Assembly: GCF_019924045.1 (NCBI RefSeq)
Contig: NZ_JAHXBN010000018.1
Coordinates: forward strand, 62,001 to 126,000
DNA: 64,000 bases
Direction of reading: 5' to 3'
Source: Dyadobacter fermentans
GTDB lineage: Bacteria; Bacteroidota; Bacteroidia; Cytophagales; Spirosomataceae
Part shown: positions 16,513 to 25,853 of the stretch, piece by piece
How the letters are laid out: every line of letters starts with the position of its first letter
Numbering within the stretch: position 1 is the first letter of the stretch
Made by a program: the position numbers and the translations under genes
The notes under the pieces: model-generated
Seen by the model: the letters and a program-made list of their open reading frames with translations, nothing else
Databases searched by the model: none
What the model was told of the DNA's origin: nothing

Positions 16513-17418
16513 ATGTTTCTTTTGACATTAGGAATACTGCTGCTGTTGGCGGGGGTGTTCATTTCGAATGCGGGCTATTCAATAGCCCGATATGCACGTA
16601 CATTGAAAATTGCTGGCATCGCGGTAGCTGTCCTGGGCCTCGTCACCGCCGGCATCCGACAGATCGACGCCGGAACCATAGGCGTACAATCACTTTTCGG
16701 CAAAGTAAGTCCGAAAGTTTTGGAAAACGGGCTCAATTTTGTCAACCCATTGGCGCAAGTAGCCATTTTTGACACCAAAATACAGAACTATACCATGTCG
16801 GCCGTCACCAGCGAAGGCGAAGTCAACGGGGACGACGCTATCAGGGCGCTTTCGGCAGATGGGCTGGAAGTGGTCATTGACCTGACCGTACTGTACAGGA
16901 TTATGCCCGGCAAAGCACCCGGTATCTACAAAGGGATTGGAACGGATTACAAAGACAAGATCGTAAGGCCGGTGACCCGAACCCGCATCAGGGACAATGC
17001 CGTCTATTACGACGCTGTGGCACTTTACTCGAAGCGACGTGATGAATTCCAGAACCGCATTTACCAGTCGATCGACAAGGATTTCAAAAGTCGCGGTCTG
17101 GTTCTGGAACAACTCCTGATCCGAAATATCACGCTTCCTGAATCGGTCAAAAAGACCATTGAGTCGAAAATCAATGCAGAGCAGGAAGCGCAGAAAATGG
17201 AATTCGTCTTGCAAAAAGAAAAACAGGAGGCTGAAAGAAAGCGCGTTGAAGCCAAAGGTATTGCCGATTATCAAACGATCATTTCTTTAAGCCTTACAGA
17301 CAAACAGCTTCAATACGAAAACATCAAGGCGCAGAAAGAACTGGCTGCATCTCCCAATGCGAAAATCGTCATCATTCCCGCAAAAGGAAACATGCCGCTA
17401 CTGCTGACTGACAAATAG
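16513..17418 (+). CDS. SPFH/prohibitin-like membrane protein
   Basis: A 301-residue band-7 protein. Two hydrophobic N-terminal segments (residues 1-20 and ~33-47) are followed by an SPFH domain: IDAGTIGVQSLFGKV (51-65), LENGLNFVNPL, the conserved D-L-T-V-L-Y-R-I strand, then a long charged helix rich in E, K and R (about 215-250: AEQEAQKMEFVLQKEKQEAE) typical of prohibitin coiled coils. Prohibitin-like proteins oligomerise at the membrane and often partner FtsH-type proteases or stabilise membrane microdomains. It appears to be monocistronic; 266 bp without a gene lie upstream and 198 bp downstream. Confidence 0.9.
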   Translation: MFLLTLGILLLLAGVFISNAGYSIARYARTLKIAGIAVAVLGLVTAGIRQIDAGTIGVQSLFGKVSPKVLENGLNFVNPLAQVAIFDTKIQNYTMSAVTSEGEVNGDDAIRALSADGLEVVIDLTVLYRIMPGKAPGIYKGIGTDYKDKIVRPVTRTRIRDNAVYYDAVALYSKRRDEFQNRIYQSIDKDFKSRGLVLEQLLIRNITLPESVKKTIESKINAEQEAQKMEFVLQKEKQEAERKRVEAKGIADYQTIISLSLTDKQLQYENIKAQKELAASPNAKIVIIPAKGNMPLLLTDK

Positions 17419-17616
17419 TCCCCACCTGAAACCAAAGAGCCTGGCCGTCTGTGGCGACCAGGTGTAAACTGTTATGCGGGTCGTAAGTTTGTTTTAATGC
17501 TTGTGGAATGATATTTTCCCATCGCAACCTGTTTTCTTAACAACTATAAATCATAGCAGCCTATCAAACCAAACCTTTTCGAACAGTTCATATTAAACTA
17601 AGTAATACAAAAGCTT

Positions 17617-18129
17617 ATGATTGAAGTAATGCAAGGTGATATCACCAAAATCCAGGTCGATGCGATCGTCAATGCAGCAAATACATCGCTATTGGGCGGA
17701 GGCGGTGTCGATGGCGCGATCCACCGGGCGGGCGGCAGTGCGATTCTTGAAGCGTGCCGCAAAATCAGAGATAAACAGGGTGGTTGTAAAATAGGCGAAG
17801 CAGTGATCACTACGGCGGGAAAATTGCCGGCGAAATTCGTCATTCATACAGTTGGGCCGGTTTGGAATGGCGGTAATAGCAATGAGAGATTACTGCTGGC
17901 CTCCGCTTACCAGAACAGCCTGAAATTGGCAACCGAAAATGAGGTTCGCACGATCGCATTTCCGAATATCAGCACCGGCATTTACAAATTCCCCAAACAC
18001 GAAGCCGCCAGGATTGCCGTCGAATCTGTTTCCGAATTTCTGTCCGCCTCCGAAACCGTAGAAAAGGTCATTTTTGTATGCTTCGATTCTGAGAATTATG
18101 ACATCTATCGGGCTTTGCTTTCGCGCTGA
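17617..18129 (+). CDS. Macrodomain O-acetyl-ADP-ribose deacetylase, YmdB-like
   Basis: A 170-residue single macrodomain. [20 protein letters not shown] opens the fold, with the ADP-ribose-binding NAAN at 19-22 and the catalytic loop [14 protein letters not shown] at 27-40, followed by [20 protein letters not shown] and the second phosphate-binding loop ISTGIYKFP. This is the MacroD/YmdB layout, which hydrolyses O-acetyl-ADP-ribose and mono-ADP-ribosylated aspartate or glutamate. It is alone between the SPFH gene and a likely bidirectional terminator; no ADP-ribosyltransferase is visible nearby. Confidence 0.92.
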   Translation: MIEVMQGDITKIQVDAIVNAANTSLLGGGGVDGAIHRAGGSAILEACRKIRDKQGGCKIGEAVITTAGKLPAKFVIHTVGPVWNGGNSNERLLLASAYQNSLKLATENEVRTIAFPNISTGIYKFPKHEAARIAVESVSEFLSASETVEKVIFVCFDSENYDIYRALLSR

Positions 18130-18198
18130 GCATTACCATCTCTGAACGGCTCATGATCAGTTGAAGTCGCCGTCGTCCAATCTCACAAGAATACTATA

Positions 18199-18231
18199 TT
18201 GGTTGCCCGGACTATACAACCGGACAACCAA
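18199..18231. terminator. Probable bidirectional terminator
   Basis: Twelve-base inverted repeat with a single mismatch (TTGGTTGCCCGG at 18199-18210, CCGGACAACCAA at 18220-18231) and a 9-nt loop, between the convergent macrodomain and GH92 genes. The following T-tract on the plus strand is short, so strength is uncertain. Confidence 0.6.
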
Positions 18232-18246
18232 CGCATTTTAGTCCCT

Positions 18247-20520
18247 TTACGGCCGGCTCGCTGCACTCACACCGTAAGTCTTGCCCGGCGTGGAACCCAT
18301 GTAAAACACGAGCTCACCGCCGGTCATCAGGTCTTTGTGACGAATGTAGGTATACGGGTAGGGCTTGCCATTAAACTCGATTTTCTGGATGTACTTGTTC
18401 TGATCGTTGTTATCCCTTGATTTGATGGTAAACGTCTTGCCATTTTCCAGCCGAAGCGTCGCCGAATCGAACAGCGGAGACCCGAAGACGTATTTTCCTT
18501 CCATTGGGTTTACCGAATACATCCCCAATGCACTGAAAGCGTACCAGGCGCTCATCTGGCCTACGTCCTCATTGCCGCTGAGACCGTTCGGCGTAGGTTT
18601 ATAAAACTTCTGCATCACCTCACGCACCAGATCGGCCGTTTTCCACGGCTCGCCCAGGTAATTGTACAGATAGGTAATATGATGGCTCGGCTCGTTGCCG
18701 TGCGCGTATTGCCCGATCAGCCCGGAAATGTCCGGCGCAGCACCTTCCCGCAACTCCGACGAAACGGTAAACAGGCTATCCAGACGCGATTTGAAAGTTT
18801 TTTCACCACCCAGCAGGCCAATCAACCCATGCACATCCTGGGGCACCAAGAAGAGGTATTGCCAGGCATTGCCCTCGGTATAATCGGAAGTTACCGGCAC
18901 CGAATAGAACGGATCGAACGGGCGGCGGAACTGACCGTTTTCGAAACGGCCGTTGAAAAAGGCGGTCTGCTTGTCGTAGTACAACTTGTAAAGTTGGCTC
19001 CTTTTCGTGAAATAGGCCGCGTCGGCTTTCTTGCCCAATGCGGCGGCCACCTTCGCGATACCGGCGTCGGCGATGGCGTATTCCATGGCCCAGGCTACGG
19101 ATTCGTGCATTTTATCGGCCGGAATGTAGCTGAGTTTGTTCAGGTATTGCAGGCCCATCGAGTCGCGTTGCGCGGTATGCTTCATCGCTTCATACACCTG
19201 CTCGCGCTGGTCGGCGGGGATGAGTCCCTTCCCGAACGCGTCCGCGAGAATGATAATGGCCGGACTGCCTACCATGCAATCCGTTTCGCTGCCCACCAGC
19301 GGCCACACGGGCAACCGGCCCTGCTGCTGGTGAATGGCGAGCATCGATCCCGCAATATCTTTGACCAGGCTCGGCTTCACGATCGACATAAATGGCCCCC
19401 AGCCCCGGTAAATGTCCCACAGCGACATCGTGGTCAGGTTCTGGAATGGTGCATTTTTGTAAACCTGCTTGTCGGTACCGCGGTAGTCGTTGTTGGTATC
19501 GTTGAAGAGTGTGGGGCCGAAGAACATGTGGTAAAGGGCGGTGTAAAACAGCTCCTTGTCTGTATCGTTCCGGGTTTCTACCTGGATTGCTCCGAGTGAT
19601 TTCTCCCATATCTGATCAGCCTTGGTCCGGTAAGCTTCAAAATTGCCCGACGATGCTTCGGCCGCCATATTCGCCAACGCATTATCCTCACTCACCGGTG
19701 ACAACGCCACTTTCAGGATCATATCCGGATTGCGTGCGGCGTCGAAAAACAAGGCAGCTTTGGCTTGCTTACCCTCCACCTGTCTGCCATTTTGAAGCGT
19801 GCTGTCGCTGTAAAATTCGGCTTTCAGAATGGGTTGTGATGTGCGGATGGCGAAGTACAGGCGTTGGTCTTTCGACCAGCCGGTTGAAAAGCGGTAACCC
19901 GTGAAAGTGGAGTCATTCACCTGTTGGATAAACGTCTTCACCGGACTGTCCCAGTTCATCGCGAAGCCCAGGTCCACCAGAATATGCGCATTCCCGGTCT
20001 TGTTATAGTGGTATTGGTGAATACCCACCCGCTCGGTGGCAGTCAGCTTCACGTCCACATCATATTTATCCAGATGTACCTGGTAGAACCCCGGATGGCA
20101 TTGCTCGGATTGCTTTGAAAACAGCGACCCATAACCCGTTTCAGGCTTTTCGAATTTCATCGGGCGTAATTGCAAAGGCCCGTTTGCCGGCACAATCATC
20201 AGGTCGTTCAGGTCGCCGATGCCCGTCCCGCTCAAATGCGTATGCGTGAAACCCAGGATTTCCTGGCTGATATAATTGTAGCCCGAGCACCAGTCCCAGC
20301 CATGAAACTCGTCCCAGCTCCGTCCAATCTGCGTGGGCCCGAGCTGTACTGCCCCGAAGGGCACATTGGCACCCACAAAAACATGCCCGTGTTCCTCCGA
20401 GCCGATGAACGGGTTCACGTATGCGGTTAAAGGTTTGTTTTGCGCGTCAGCGATGTGTCCGACCGAAAGAGCCAGAAAGCCTGCCGCTACGCCATTCTTT
20501 ACTATTTTCGATATATTCAT
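18247..20520 (-). CDS. GH92 family alpha-mannosidase
   Basis: A 757-residue secreted glycoside hydrolase with a signal peptide ending GHIADAQ. GH92 hallmarks are visible in order: YVNPFIGSEEHGHVFVGANV and FGAVQLGP near the mature N-terminus, GFTHTHLSGTGIGD, a central (alpha/alpha)6 region containing YHMFFGPTLFND and WDIYRGWGPF, and the C-terminal GNEDVGQMSAWYAFSALGMY. The NED-x-GQMSAW motif holds the conserved acidic residues of the active site, which is calcium dependent in characterised members. These exo-alpha-mannosidases remove mannose from N-glycans or yeast mannan. Mapping by motif cannot decide the linkage. It follows the DUF1259 gene on the same strand after a 142-bp gap containing a hairpin. 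Confidence 0.95.
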   Translation of the reverse strand: MNISKIVKNGVAAGFLALSVGHIADAQNKPLTAYVNPFIGSEEHGHVFVGANVPFGAVQLGPTQIGRSWDEFHGWDWCSGYNYISQEILGFTHTHLSGTGIGDLNDLMIVPANGPLQLRPMKFEKPETGYGSLFSKQSEQCHPGFYQVHLDKYDVDVKLTATERVGIHQYHYNKTGNAHILVDLGFAMNWDSPVKTFIQQVNDSTFTGYRFSTGWSKDQRLYFAIRTSQPILKAEFYSDSTLQNGRQVEGKQAKAALFFDAARNPDMILKVALSPVSEDNALANMAAEASSGNFEAYRTKADQIWEKSLGAIQVETRNDTDKELFYTALYHMFFGPTLFNDTNNDYRGTDKQVYKNAPFQNLTTMSLWDIYRGWGPFMSIVKPSLVKDIAGSMLAIHQQQGRLPVWPLVGSETDCMVGSPAIIILADAFGKGLIPADQREQVYEAMKHTAQRDSMGLQYLNKLSYIPADKMHESVAWAMEYAIADAGIAKVAAALGKKADAAYFTKRSQLYKLYYDKQTAFFNGRFENGQFRRPFDPFYSVPVTSDYTEGNAWQYLFLVPQDVHGLIGLLGGEKTFKSRLDSLFTVSSELREGAAPDISGLIGQYAHGNEPSHHITYLYNYLGEPWKTADLVREVMQKFYKPTPNGLSGNEDVGQMSAWYAFSALGMYSVNPMEGKYVFGSPLFDSATLRLENGKTFTIKSRDNNDQNKYIQKIEFNGKPYPYTYIRHKDLMTGGELVFYMGSTPGKTYGVSAASRP

Positions 20521-20585
20521 AAAGTATTTAAAGAAATCACACTCATTTTGAATGATTTTTTAAAAATACTCCAAATCATCGAGTT

Positions 20586-20610
20586 TGCCAATCTCAAAAA
20601 GAGATTGGCA
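20586..20610. terminator. Hairpin between DUF1259 gene and GH92 gene
   Basis: Perfect 10-bp inverted repeat (TGCCAATCTC / GAGATTGGCA) with a 5-nt A/T loop. On the minus strand it lies 53 bp after the DUF1259 stop and 66 bp before the GH92 start, with no long U-tract behind it. It could attenuate read-through into GH92 or stabilise an mRNA end. Confidence 0.5.
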
Positions 20611-20662
20611 TGGGCGGATAAACCGGTCGTTTTCGGGCCGTTCGCGGTTTGTTGGCTTATGG

Positions 20663-21649
20663 CTAATGCCCTGAGTGGGATCCGTTGGGCGTTTTTCCCA
20701 GCACGTCAAGCGCAGCCCGAAACCCCTTCGCCAGGTCTTCCGCAGCACCTTTTCCGTAGTAGTGCAGAAAAATCATCCTGGGATTTTCGTCCAACATATG
20801 GTTGTGTACTGCTACCACTTCTAACTGATGATCTCGCAATACCTTGATCACACTGTTCACTTCGTGCCCCAGCATGGCAATATCACCGGCAATGTGCGCA
20901 TTGGTTTTGGTACCGGCAAAGCTTGCCCAGGAGTTTAACCCGATCGCGGCGGTCATTTCAGCCCCCATCGACAGGATGGTCAGATCCTGGCGGCCGACGG
21001 TGTACTTGTAGGTCGGACCGTTCACGACTCCGGTATATTTAACAATCGCGTCCAGAGCACTTATGTCGAAAATATCTTTGGCGGTTTGCGTTGGGGGTGC
21101 AGCTGGCGCAGGCTGGTTAGCCGGGGCTATTTTAGCATCCTTAATGGCCATTGCGAACTTTTTGGCCAGTTCTGCCGGACTTCCCATTCCATGTAAATGC
21201 ATGTAAAAAATGCGCGGCTCCTCGTAGAAAAAGTGATTGTGCATTGCTCCCACTTCCAGGCCTGCGGCCTGTGCTGCGGAAATCAGCGGGTTTACTTCCT
21301 CTTGAAGCAATACCGTATCACTCATCAGTACCGCCGACTTGCCATCTACCGTCTTTTTAATGGATACCCAGCCGCCGAAACCAAAAGAAATAGGAACACT
21401 CTCCGCTTTAATCGCGATTTTCAAGTCATTTCGAGGCAATGCAATCGTATGAACGGCCTGAGCTTCATTATAAGTACCCTTTTTGCCAATGGCGCCTTCA
21501 ATTGCTGCTATTTCCTCGGCCGACAGCGCCGGTGTCTTTAACGGTGCGCTGCTTGCTGCGGTGGCATAAAGTCCTGCTAGTCCCGCTGTGGCGGCCATCG
21601 ACGTTGAGCTGAGCCATGCTCTTCTGGAAATGAGTGGTTGGTTTTCCAT
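20663..21649 (-). CDS. Secreted protein with two DUF1259 (LppY/LpqO-like) domains, putative Tat signal
   Basis: A 328-residue protein from the ATG at 21649. The frame is open further upstream (to 21760), but the N-terminus MENQPLISRRAWLSSTSMAA with a twin-arginine pair (R9-R10) and hydrophobic stretch is a sensible secretion signal. Two homologous DUF1259 units follow. Each has a nearly identical histidine-rich element: HNHFFYEEPRIFYMHLHG in the first and HNHMLDENPRMIFLHYYG in the second, spaced about 150 residues apart. Family function is unknown; the histidine and acidic residues suggest metal binding. It is divergent from the fusion protein at 21929 and precedes GH92. Confidence 0.85.
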   Translation of the reverse strand: MENQPLISRRAWLSSTSMAATAGLAGLYATAASSAPLKTPALSAEEIAAIEGAIGKKGTYNEAQAVHTIALPRNDLKIAIKAESVPISFGFGGWVSIKKTVDGKSAVLMSDTVLLQEEVNPLISAAQAAGLEVGAMHNHFFYEEPRIFYMHLHGMGSPAELAKKFAMAIKDAKIAPANQPAPAAPPTQTAKDIFDISALDAIVKYTGVVNGPTYKYTVGRQDLTILSMGAEMTAAIGLNSWASFAGTKTNAHIAGDIAMLGHEVNSVIKVLRDHQLEVVAVHNHMLDENPRMIFLHYYGKGAAEDLAKGFRAALDVLGKTPNGSHSGH

Positions 21650-21928
21650 TTTTTGAAATAATGTGGTTAACAATGCAATACTACACAACGCATTATCGGG
21701 AAAATAGAACAGAAATAACCCTTTTGCACAAAGTTTACTTTTTGGGGCCAGGATTAGCACCTGGTCTTGCCTGGCAATGAATTGGGATCATTAAGTAACT
21801 TAAAGATAACCAGGTTTCTTTGACATGGAGTAGAAAACCCCGTTCGCCGGCTTCGGTTGACAGGAACTTCCACGAAATCAACGCCTGTACCCATAGGTGA
21901 GGCGCATCAGGCGATTACCTCGTATCCT

Positions 21929-24900
21929 ATGAAATCCATATTCCAGCACTTCCTTACGGCCATGTTCATGTTGTCGGTCATTTTTGTAAAACCGTCCGCA
22001 GGGCAGGCGCCCAATCCCGGCTTTATGCCGAAAACCGGAGATCGGATCATTCTACTCGGCAATACCTTCGCCGACCGGATGCGGCATTACGGCTATTTTG
22101 AAACATTACTTCAAAAGAACTTCCCCGACAGGCAGCTAACCCTGCGTAATATGGGATGGAGTGCCGACGAAGTGGGCTTGCAGCCGCGGCCGCTGAATTT
22201 CCCGGGCTTCGGAGAGAAGACGAAACGACTTACCGAAGGCCAGAAAGAAGTGAAGTTCCAGGGCTTCACGCATGAGGGCGAACGGATTGTGATGCCTGTC
22301 GCGCTGAATTTCGAAGGTTTGAACCAGGACCTGCATGACCAGAAGGCAGACATTATTTTCCTGTGTTTTGGAATGAATGAGGCCTTCAAAGGGCTTGCGG
22401 GCTTGCCGCAATTTGAAAAGGACCTTGGTATTTTTATCCAAAACCTACAAGGGAACCGTTACAATGGGCGCTCCGCCCCTGCCCTCGTGCTCGTATCGCC
22501 GATCGCACACGAAGCAATGGGTGAGCACTTCCCCAACCCTGCCGAACATAACAGAAACCTGGCTCTGTATACCAAAGCCTTGCAAAAGGCCGCATCGGCG
22601 AAAGGACTTTACTTTGTCGACCTTTATACGCCATCGCTCGCCCTCATGCAGCAGAAAGGCCGGCCCACGCTGACCATCAACGGCATTCACCTGACGGACG
22701 CGGGCTACAAACAGGCCGCCGAATGGATGGGCCGGTCGTTGGGTTTCGCAAAAATGCCGGACTGGAACACGGAAAACAGCAGGAAGCTGCTGGCCGTCAT
22801 CAAAATGAAAGACGACCATTTCTTTTACCGCTGGCGCGCGGTGAATGGCGAGTACATTTACGGGCGCAGAAGGGAGCCATTCGGGGTGATCGCGTTCCCG
22901 CCGGAGCTGCGTAAACTGAACCAAATGACCGCTTCGCTGGATTCCGTGATTTGGGAAATGGGGCAAAGCAATGATGCTGCCGCCTTCGGAAAAGCCGTCG
23001 AAATAGTGGACCGCCGCGGAAAGCCCGTGGACCCGATGCTGATGCCCGATGTACCGATGACCGGCCGGCAGGGCGAAGCCGCCAAAGCAGCAGCCCATGC
23101 ACACCATGAGAAAATGTGGCCTGCCACGACCGATAAATTCAAACTGCCCGAGGGTTACGAGATCAACCTGTTTGCTTCTGAAAAGGATTTCCCGATTGAA
23201 AAACCCGTGGCGATGAACTTCGACGCACGAGGGAGGCTCTGGGTGGCCACAATGCCTACTTACCCGCAGTATTTCCCAGGCATTCCGGTGCACGATAAAA
23301 TCGTGATCCTCGAAGACACCGATGCCGACGGTAAGGCCGACAAGCACACTGTGTTTGCCGACGACCTGTATCTTCCGCTAGGTTTCGAATTTGGCGACGG
23401 CGGCGTGTATGTGTCGCAGGAGCCGGATATTCTGTTTCTGAAAGATACTGACGGGGACGACAAGGCCGATTTACGGGAAGTGGTCCTGACGGGTTTCGGC
23501 TCGGAGGACAGCCATCATGCTACGCACGCATTTACTTTCGGGCAGGATGGTGCATTGTATTTTAATGAAGGCACGTTCCTGAACTCGCAGGTCGAAACGC
23601 CCTACGGCCCCGTACGCTCCTACGCGGGCGCGACCTACCGTTACGAGCCGCGCACGGCCAAACTCACGCACTACATTTCCTACCCCTATTACAATCCCTG
23701 GGGCAGTATTTTCGATAAATGGGGCATGCACCTCATCGGCGATGCGTCGGATGGCTCCAACTATTTTGCCCCGCCGATGACCGGTAACGTCACCTACCCC
23801 GACAAGCATCCGCGCATTGACATGTTTACCGAGACGCGCGTCAGGCCGACCGCCGGCATCGAGATCGTTTCGAGCAGGCAATTTCCCGACGATGTACAAG
23901 GCAACTTTTTGGTTAATAACAACATTGGCTTCCAGGGTACGAAACAGCACCGGATCATCCCGCGCGGCTCGGGCATTGGCAGCAAGGAGGTGGAGGCGAT
24001 CCTGCAATCGGAAGACCCCAATTTCCGCCCGATCGACATTGAATTCGGACCGGATGGCGGGCTCTACATTGTCGACTGGTATAATCCGCTGATTTCCCAT
24101 GGCGAAAACCCGCCGCGCGACCCCGCCCGTGACAAGTCGCACGGCCGGGTTTGGCGTATCACCTACAAAGGCAAACCTGCCCTGAAAGTAATCGACGTGT
24201 CGGCCCAAAGCGTACCGCAATTGCTGGAAAACCTCAAAGAATATGAGGACCGGTTCAGGTATCGGTCCCGCGCTCAAATCCGGGCAAAAAAAGCCTCAGA
24301 AGTACTGCCGGAATTGAAGAAATGGGTGGCTGCATTGGATCAAAAAGACCCGCAATACGAGCATAATCTGCTCGAAGGGCTCTGGCTTTACCAGGATTTC
24401 GACGTAGTGCAGCCCGATATTTTAAAAACCCTGCTTCAAGCAAAAGAACCACAGGCGCGTGCCGCAGCTACCAAAGTGCTTCTCTATTGGCGCGATCGCA
24501 TTCCGGGCTCCCTGGAATTGATGCGCGCTCGCCTCAACGATCCGTCAGCCCGCGTTCGGATCGAGGCGATGGTTGCGCTGAGCTTTTTCAATTCCGAACA
24601 GGCGGTGGCCGCTGCCGCAGACGTTTTCCAGTATCCAAGCGACTACTACATGGATTACGCCACGCACGAAACTTTCCGGTTCCTGAAACCGATCTGGCTC
24701 GCCGGCCTCAAACAGGGCAAGAGTTTTGGTAAAAACCCGAAGCAAGCACAAGGCTATTTGCTCAAACTCGCCAACGCGCAGGAGCTCGCCGCATTACCGC
24801 AAACTTCCGAAGTACTCACTGCTATGCTGACCAGGCCGGATATTGATGCCCTTAAAAAGGCCGAAGCCGCAAACCGTCTTGCGAAAAATCAACAAACCGG

Positions 24901-25852
24901 GAAGGTTAAGGTGCTGCTGAATGGTATTTATGCAGAAGAAAAAAGCAGAAAATCAGACCAGCCGACTATCGCCCAACAGGAACTTATCAAACTCCTGCTA
25001 TCCTGTAAACCAGCCGAATTGAAGGACAATGAGCAAACATTCACACGGCTGATCAACACCGACACCAGTCAGGTCATGCAGGCCGCGGGCTTTGCCGCAT
25101 GGATCCGTGCCGGGCTGCCGCGACAGGCGCTGCAAGCAGCCATCCGGGAAAAAACAGCCGGGTATCTGACGGGGATTTCGATGCTTCCGGATGCCGATTT
25201 GAAGGCTTTCCATTTCGAGAAGGTAAAAGAGCTGGAACCGCGCGCCCCGGCGGTGGCCTATCCCCTGCTCATGAAAATGACGCTCGAAAGCGAAGCCAAA
25301 ACGGAGCCGACAAAAGAGCTGGTGGCATCGCTCAAAAATGTACCCGAAACGGTTCAGAATTCGGCGGCATTTGCGGCGGCAGTGAGAGCGATGAAAGGGA
25401 TGTTGAATGCGGTGCCGGAAAAAGACCGGAAAGAGGTGCTGGCGATGCTGGAAAACATGGGTACAATCGAAATCAGACTGGTAGCGGTAGAGGCCAAAAT
25501 GGCTTTTGATAAAAAAGCACTTACCGTTCCGGCGGGCAGGGCGGTGACGCTGATTTTCGAAAACCCCGACCTTATGCCGCATAATGTGGTCATCGTCAAA
25601 CCCGGAACCACCGAAAAAGTCGGCGAAGCAGCCGATGCCATGGCAAGTCTGAAAGATGGCTTCGAAAAACACTTCGTACCTTCCACACCGGACGTTCTGT
25701 TCGCGACCCCGCTGGTCAATTCGGGCAAATCGTTCCGGTTGGAATTCAAAGCGCCCGCACAGCCGGGTGAATATCCGTTCATCTGTTCATTCCCCGGGCA
25801 TTGGCGTGTGATGCAGGGGATACTCACAGTCACAGACGCTAAAATCCCCTGA
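21929..25852 (+). CDS. SGNH-like / PVC-type beta-propeller dehydrogenase / HEAT / cupredoxin fusion
   Basis: About 1307 residues from the ATG at 21929, which heads a signal peptide (MKSIFQHFLTAMFMLSVIFV, ending PSAGQA); a TTG 24 codons upstream is possible but adds no signal. Residues ~35-270 are an SGNH/GDSL-like domain whose catalytic blocks are degenerate: block I reads LLGNTFADR (no GDS serine) and block V reads NGIHLT (no Asp). Residues ~400-765 are the PVC-type membrane-bound dehydrogenase propeller (YEINLFASEKDFPIEKPVAM, then IEFGPDGGLYIVDWYNP). Residues ~770-1175 are HEAT-like helices. Residues ~1180-1307 are a cupredoxin with type-1 copper ligands H (MPHNVVIV), C and H (FICSFPGHW) and M (RVMQG). 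No CxxCH heme site exists. It is probably a periplasmic sugar or alcohol oxidoreductase. The esterase follows after 1 bp. Confidence 0.88.
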   Translation: MKSIFQHFLTAMFMLSVIFVKPSAGQAPNPGFMPKTGDRIILLGNTFADRMRHYGYFETLLQKNFPDRQLTLRNMGWSADEVGLQPRPLNFPGFGEKTKRLTEGQKEVKFQGFTHEGERIVMPVALNFEGLNQDLHDQKADIIFLCFGMNEAFKGLAGLPQFEKDLGIFIQNLQGNRYNGRSAPALVLVSPIAHEAMGEHFPNPAEHNRNLALYTKALQKAASAKGLYFVDLYTPSLALMQQKGRPTLTINGIHLTDAGYKQAAEWMGRSLGFAKMPDWNTENSRKLLAVIKMKDDHFFYRWRAVNGEYIYGRRREPFGVIAFPPELRKLNQMTASLDSVIWEMGQSNDAAAFGKAVEIVDRRGKPVDPMLMPDVPMTGRQGEAAKAAAHAHHEKMWPATTDKFKLPEGYEINLFASEKDFPIEKPVAMNFDARGRLWVATMPTYPQYFPGIPVHDKIVILEDTDADGKADKHTVFADDLYLPLGFEFGDGGVYVSQEPDILFLKDTDGDDKADLREVVLTGFGSEDSHHATHAFTFGQDGALYFNEGTFLNSQVETPYGPVRSYAGATYRYEPRTAKLTHYISYPYYNPWGSIFDKWGMHLIGDASDGSNYFAPPMTGNVTYPDKHPRIDMFTETRVRPTAGIEIVSSRQFPDDVQGNFLVNNNIGFQGTKQHRIIPRGSGIGSKEVEAILQSEDPNFRPIDIEFGPDGGLYIVDWYNPLISHGENPPRDPARDKSHGRVWRITYKGKPALKVIDVSAQSVPQLLENLKEYEDRFRYRSRAQIRAKKASEVLPELKKWVAALDQKDPQYEHNLLEGLWLYQDFDVVQPDILKTLLQAKEPQARAAATKVLLYWRDRIPGSLELMRARLNDPSARVRIEAMVALSFFNSEQAVAAAADVFQYPSDYYMDYATHETFRFLKPIWLAGLKQGKSFGKNPKQAQGYLLKLANAQELAALPQTSEVLTAMLTRPDIDALKKAEAANRLAKNQQTGKVKVLLNGIYAEEKSRKSDQPTIAQQELIKLLLSCKPAELKDNEQTFTRLINTDTSQVMQAAGFAAWIRAGLPRQALQAAIREKTAGYLTGISMLPDADLKAFHFEKVKELEPRAPAVAYPLLMKMTLESEAKTEPTKELVASLKNVPETVQNSAAFAAAVRAMKGMLNAVPEKDRKEVLAMLENMGTIEIRLVAVEAKMAFDKKALTVPAGRAVTLIFENPDLMPHNVVIVKPGTTEKVGEAADAMASLKDGFEKHFVPSTPDVLFATPLVNSGKSFRLEFKAPAQPGEYPFICSFPGHWRVMQGILTVTDAKIP

Positions 25853-25853
25853 A

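Noticed and set aside
17443..17465. CCTGG...CCAGG short hairpin after the SPFH gene
   Set aside because: Only about seven of eight pairs and no U-tract; too weak to call a terminator.
21929..25852. Heme c binding in the PVC-type fusion protein
   Set aside because: No CxxCH anywhere in the protein (three cysteines only), although related proteins usually have one.
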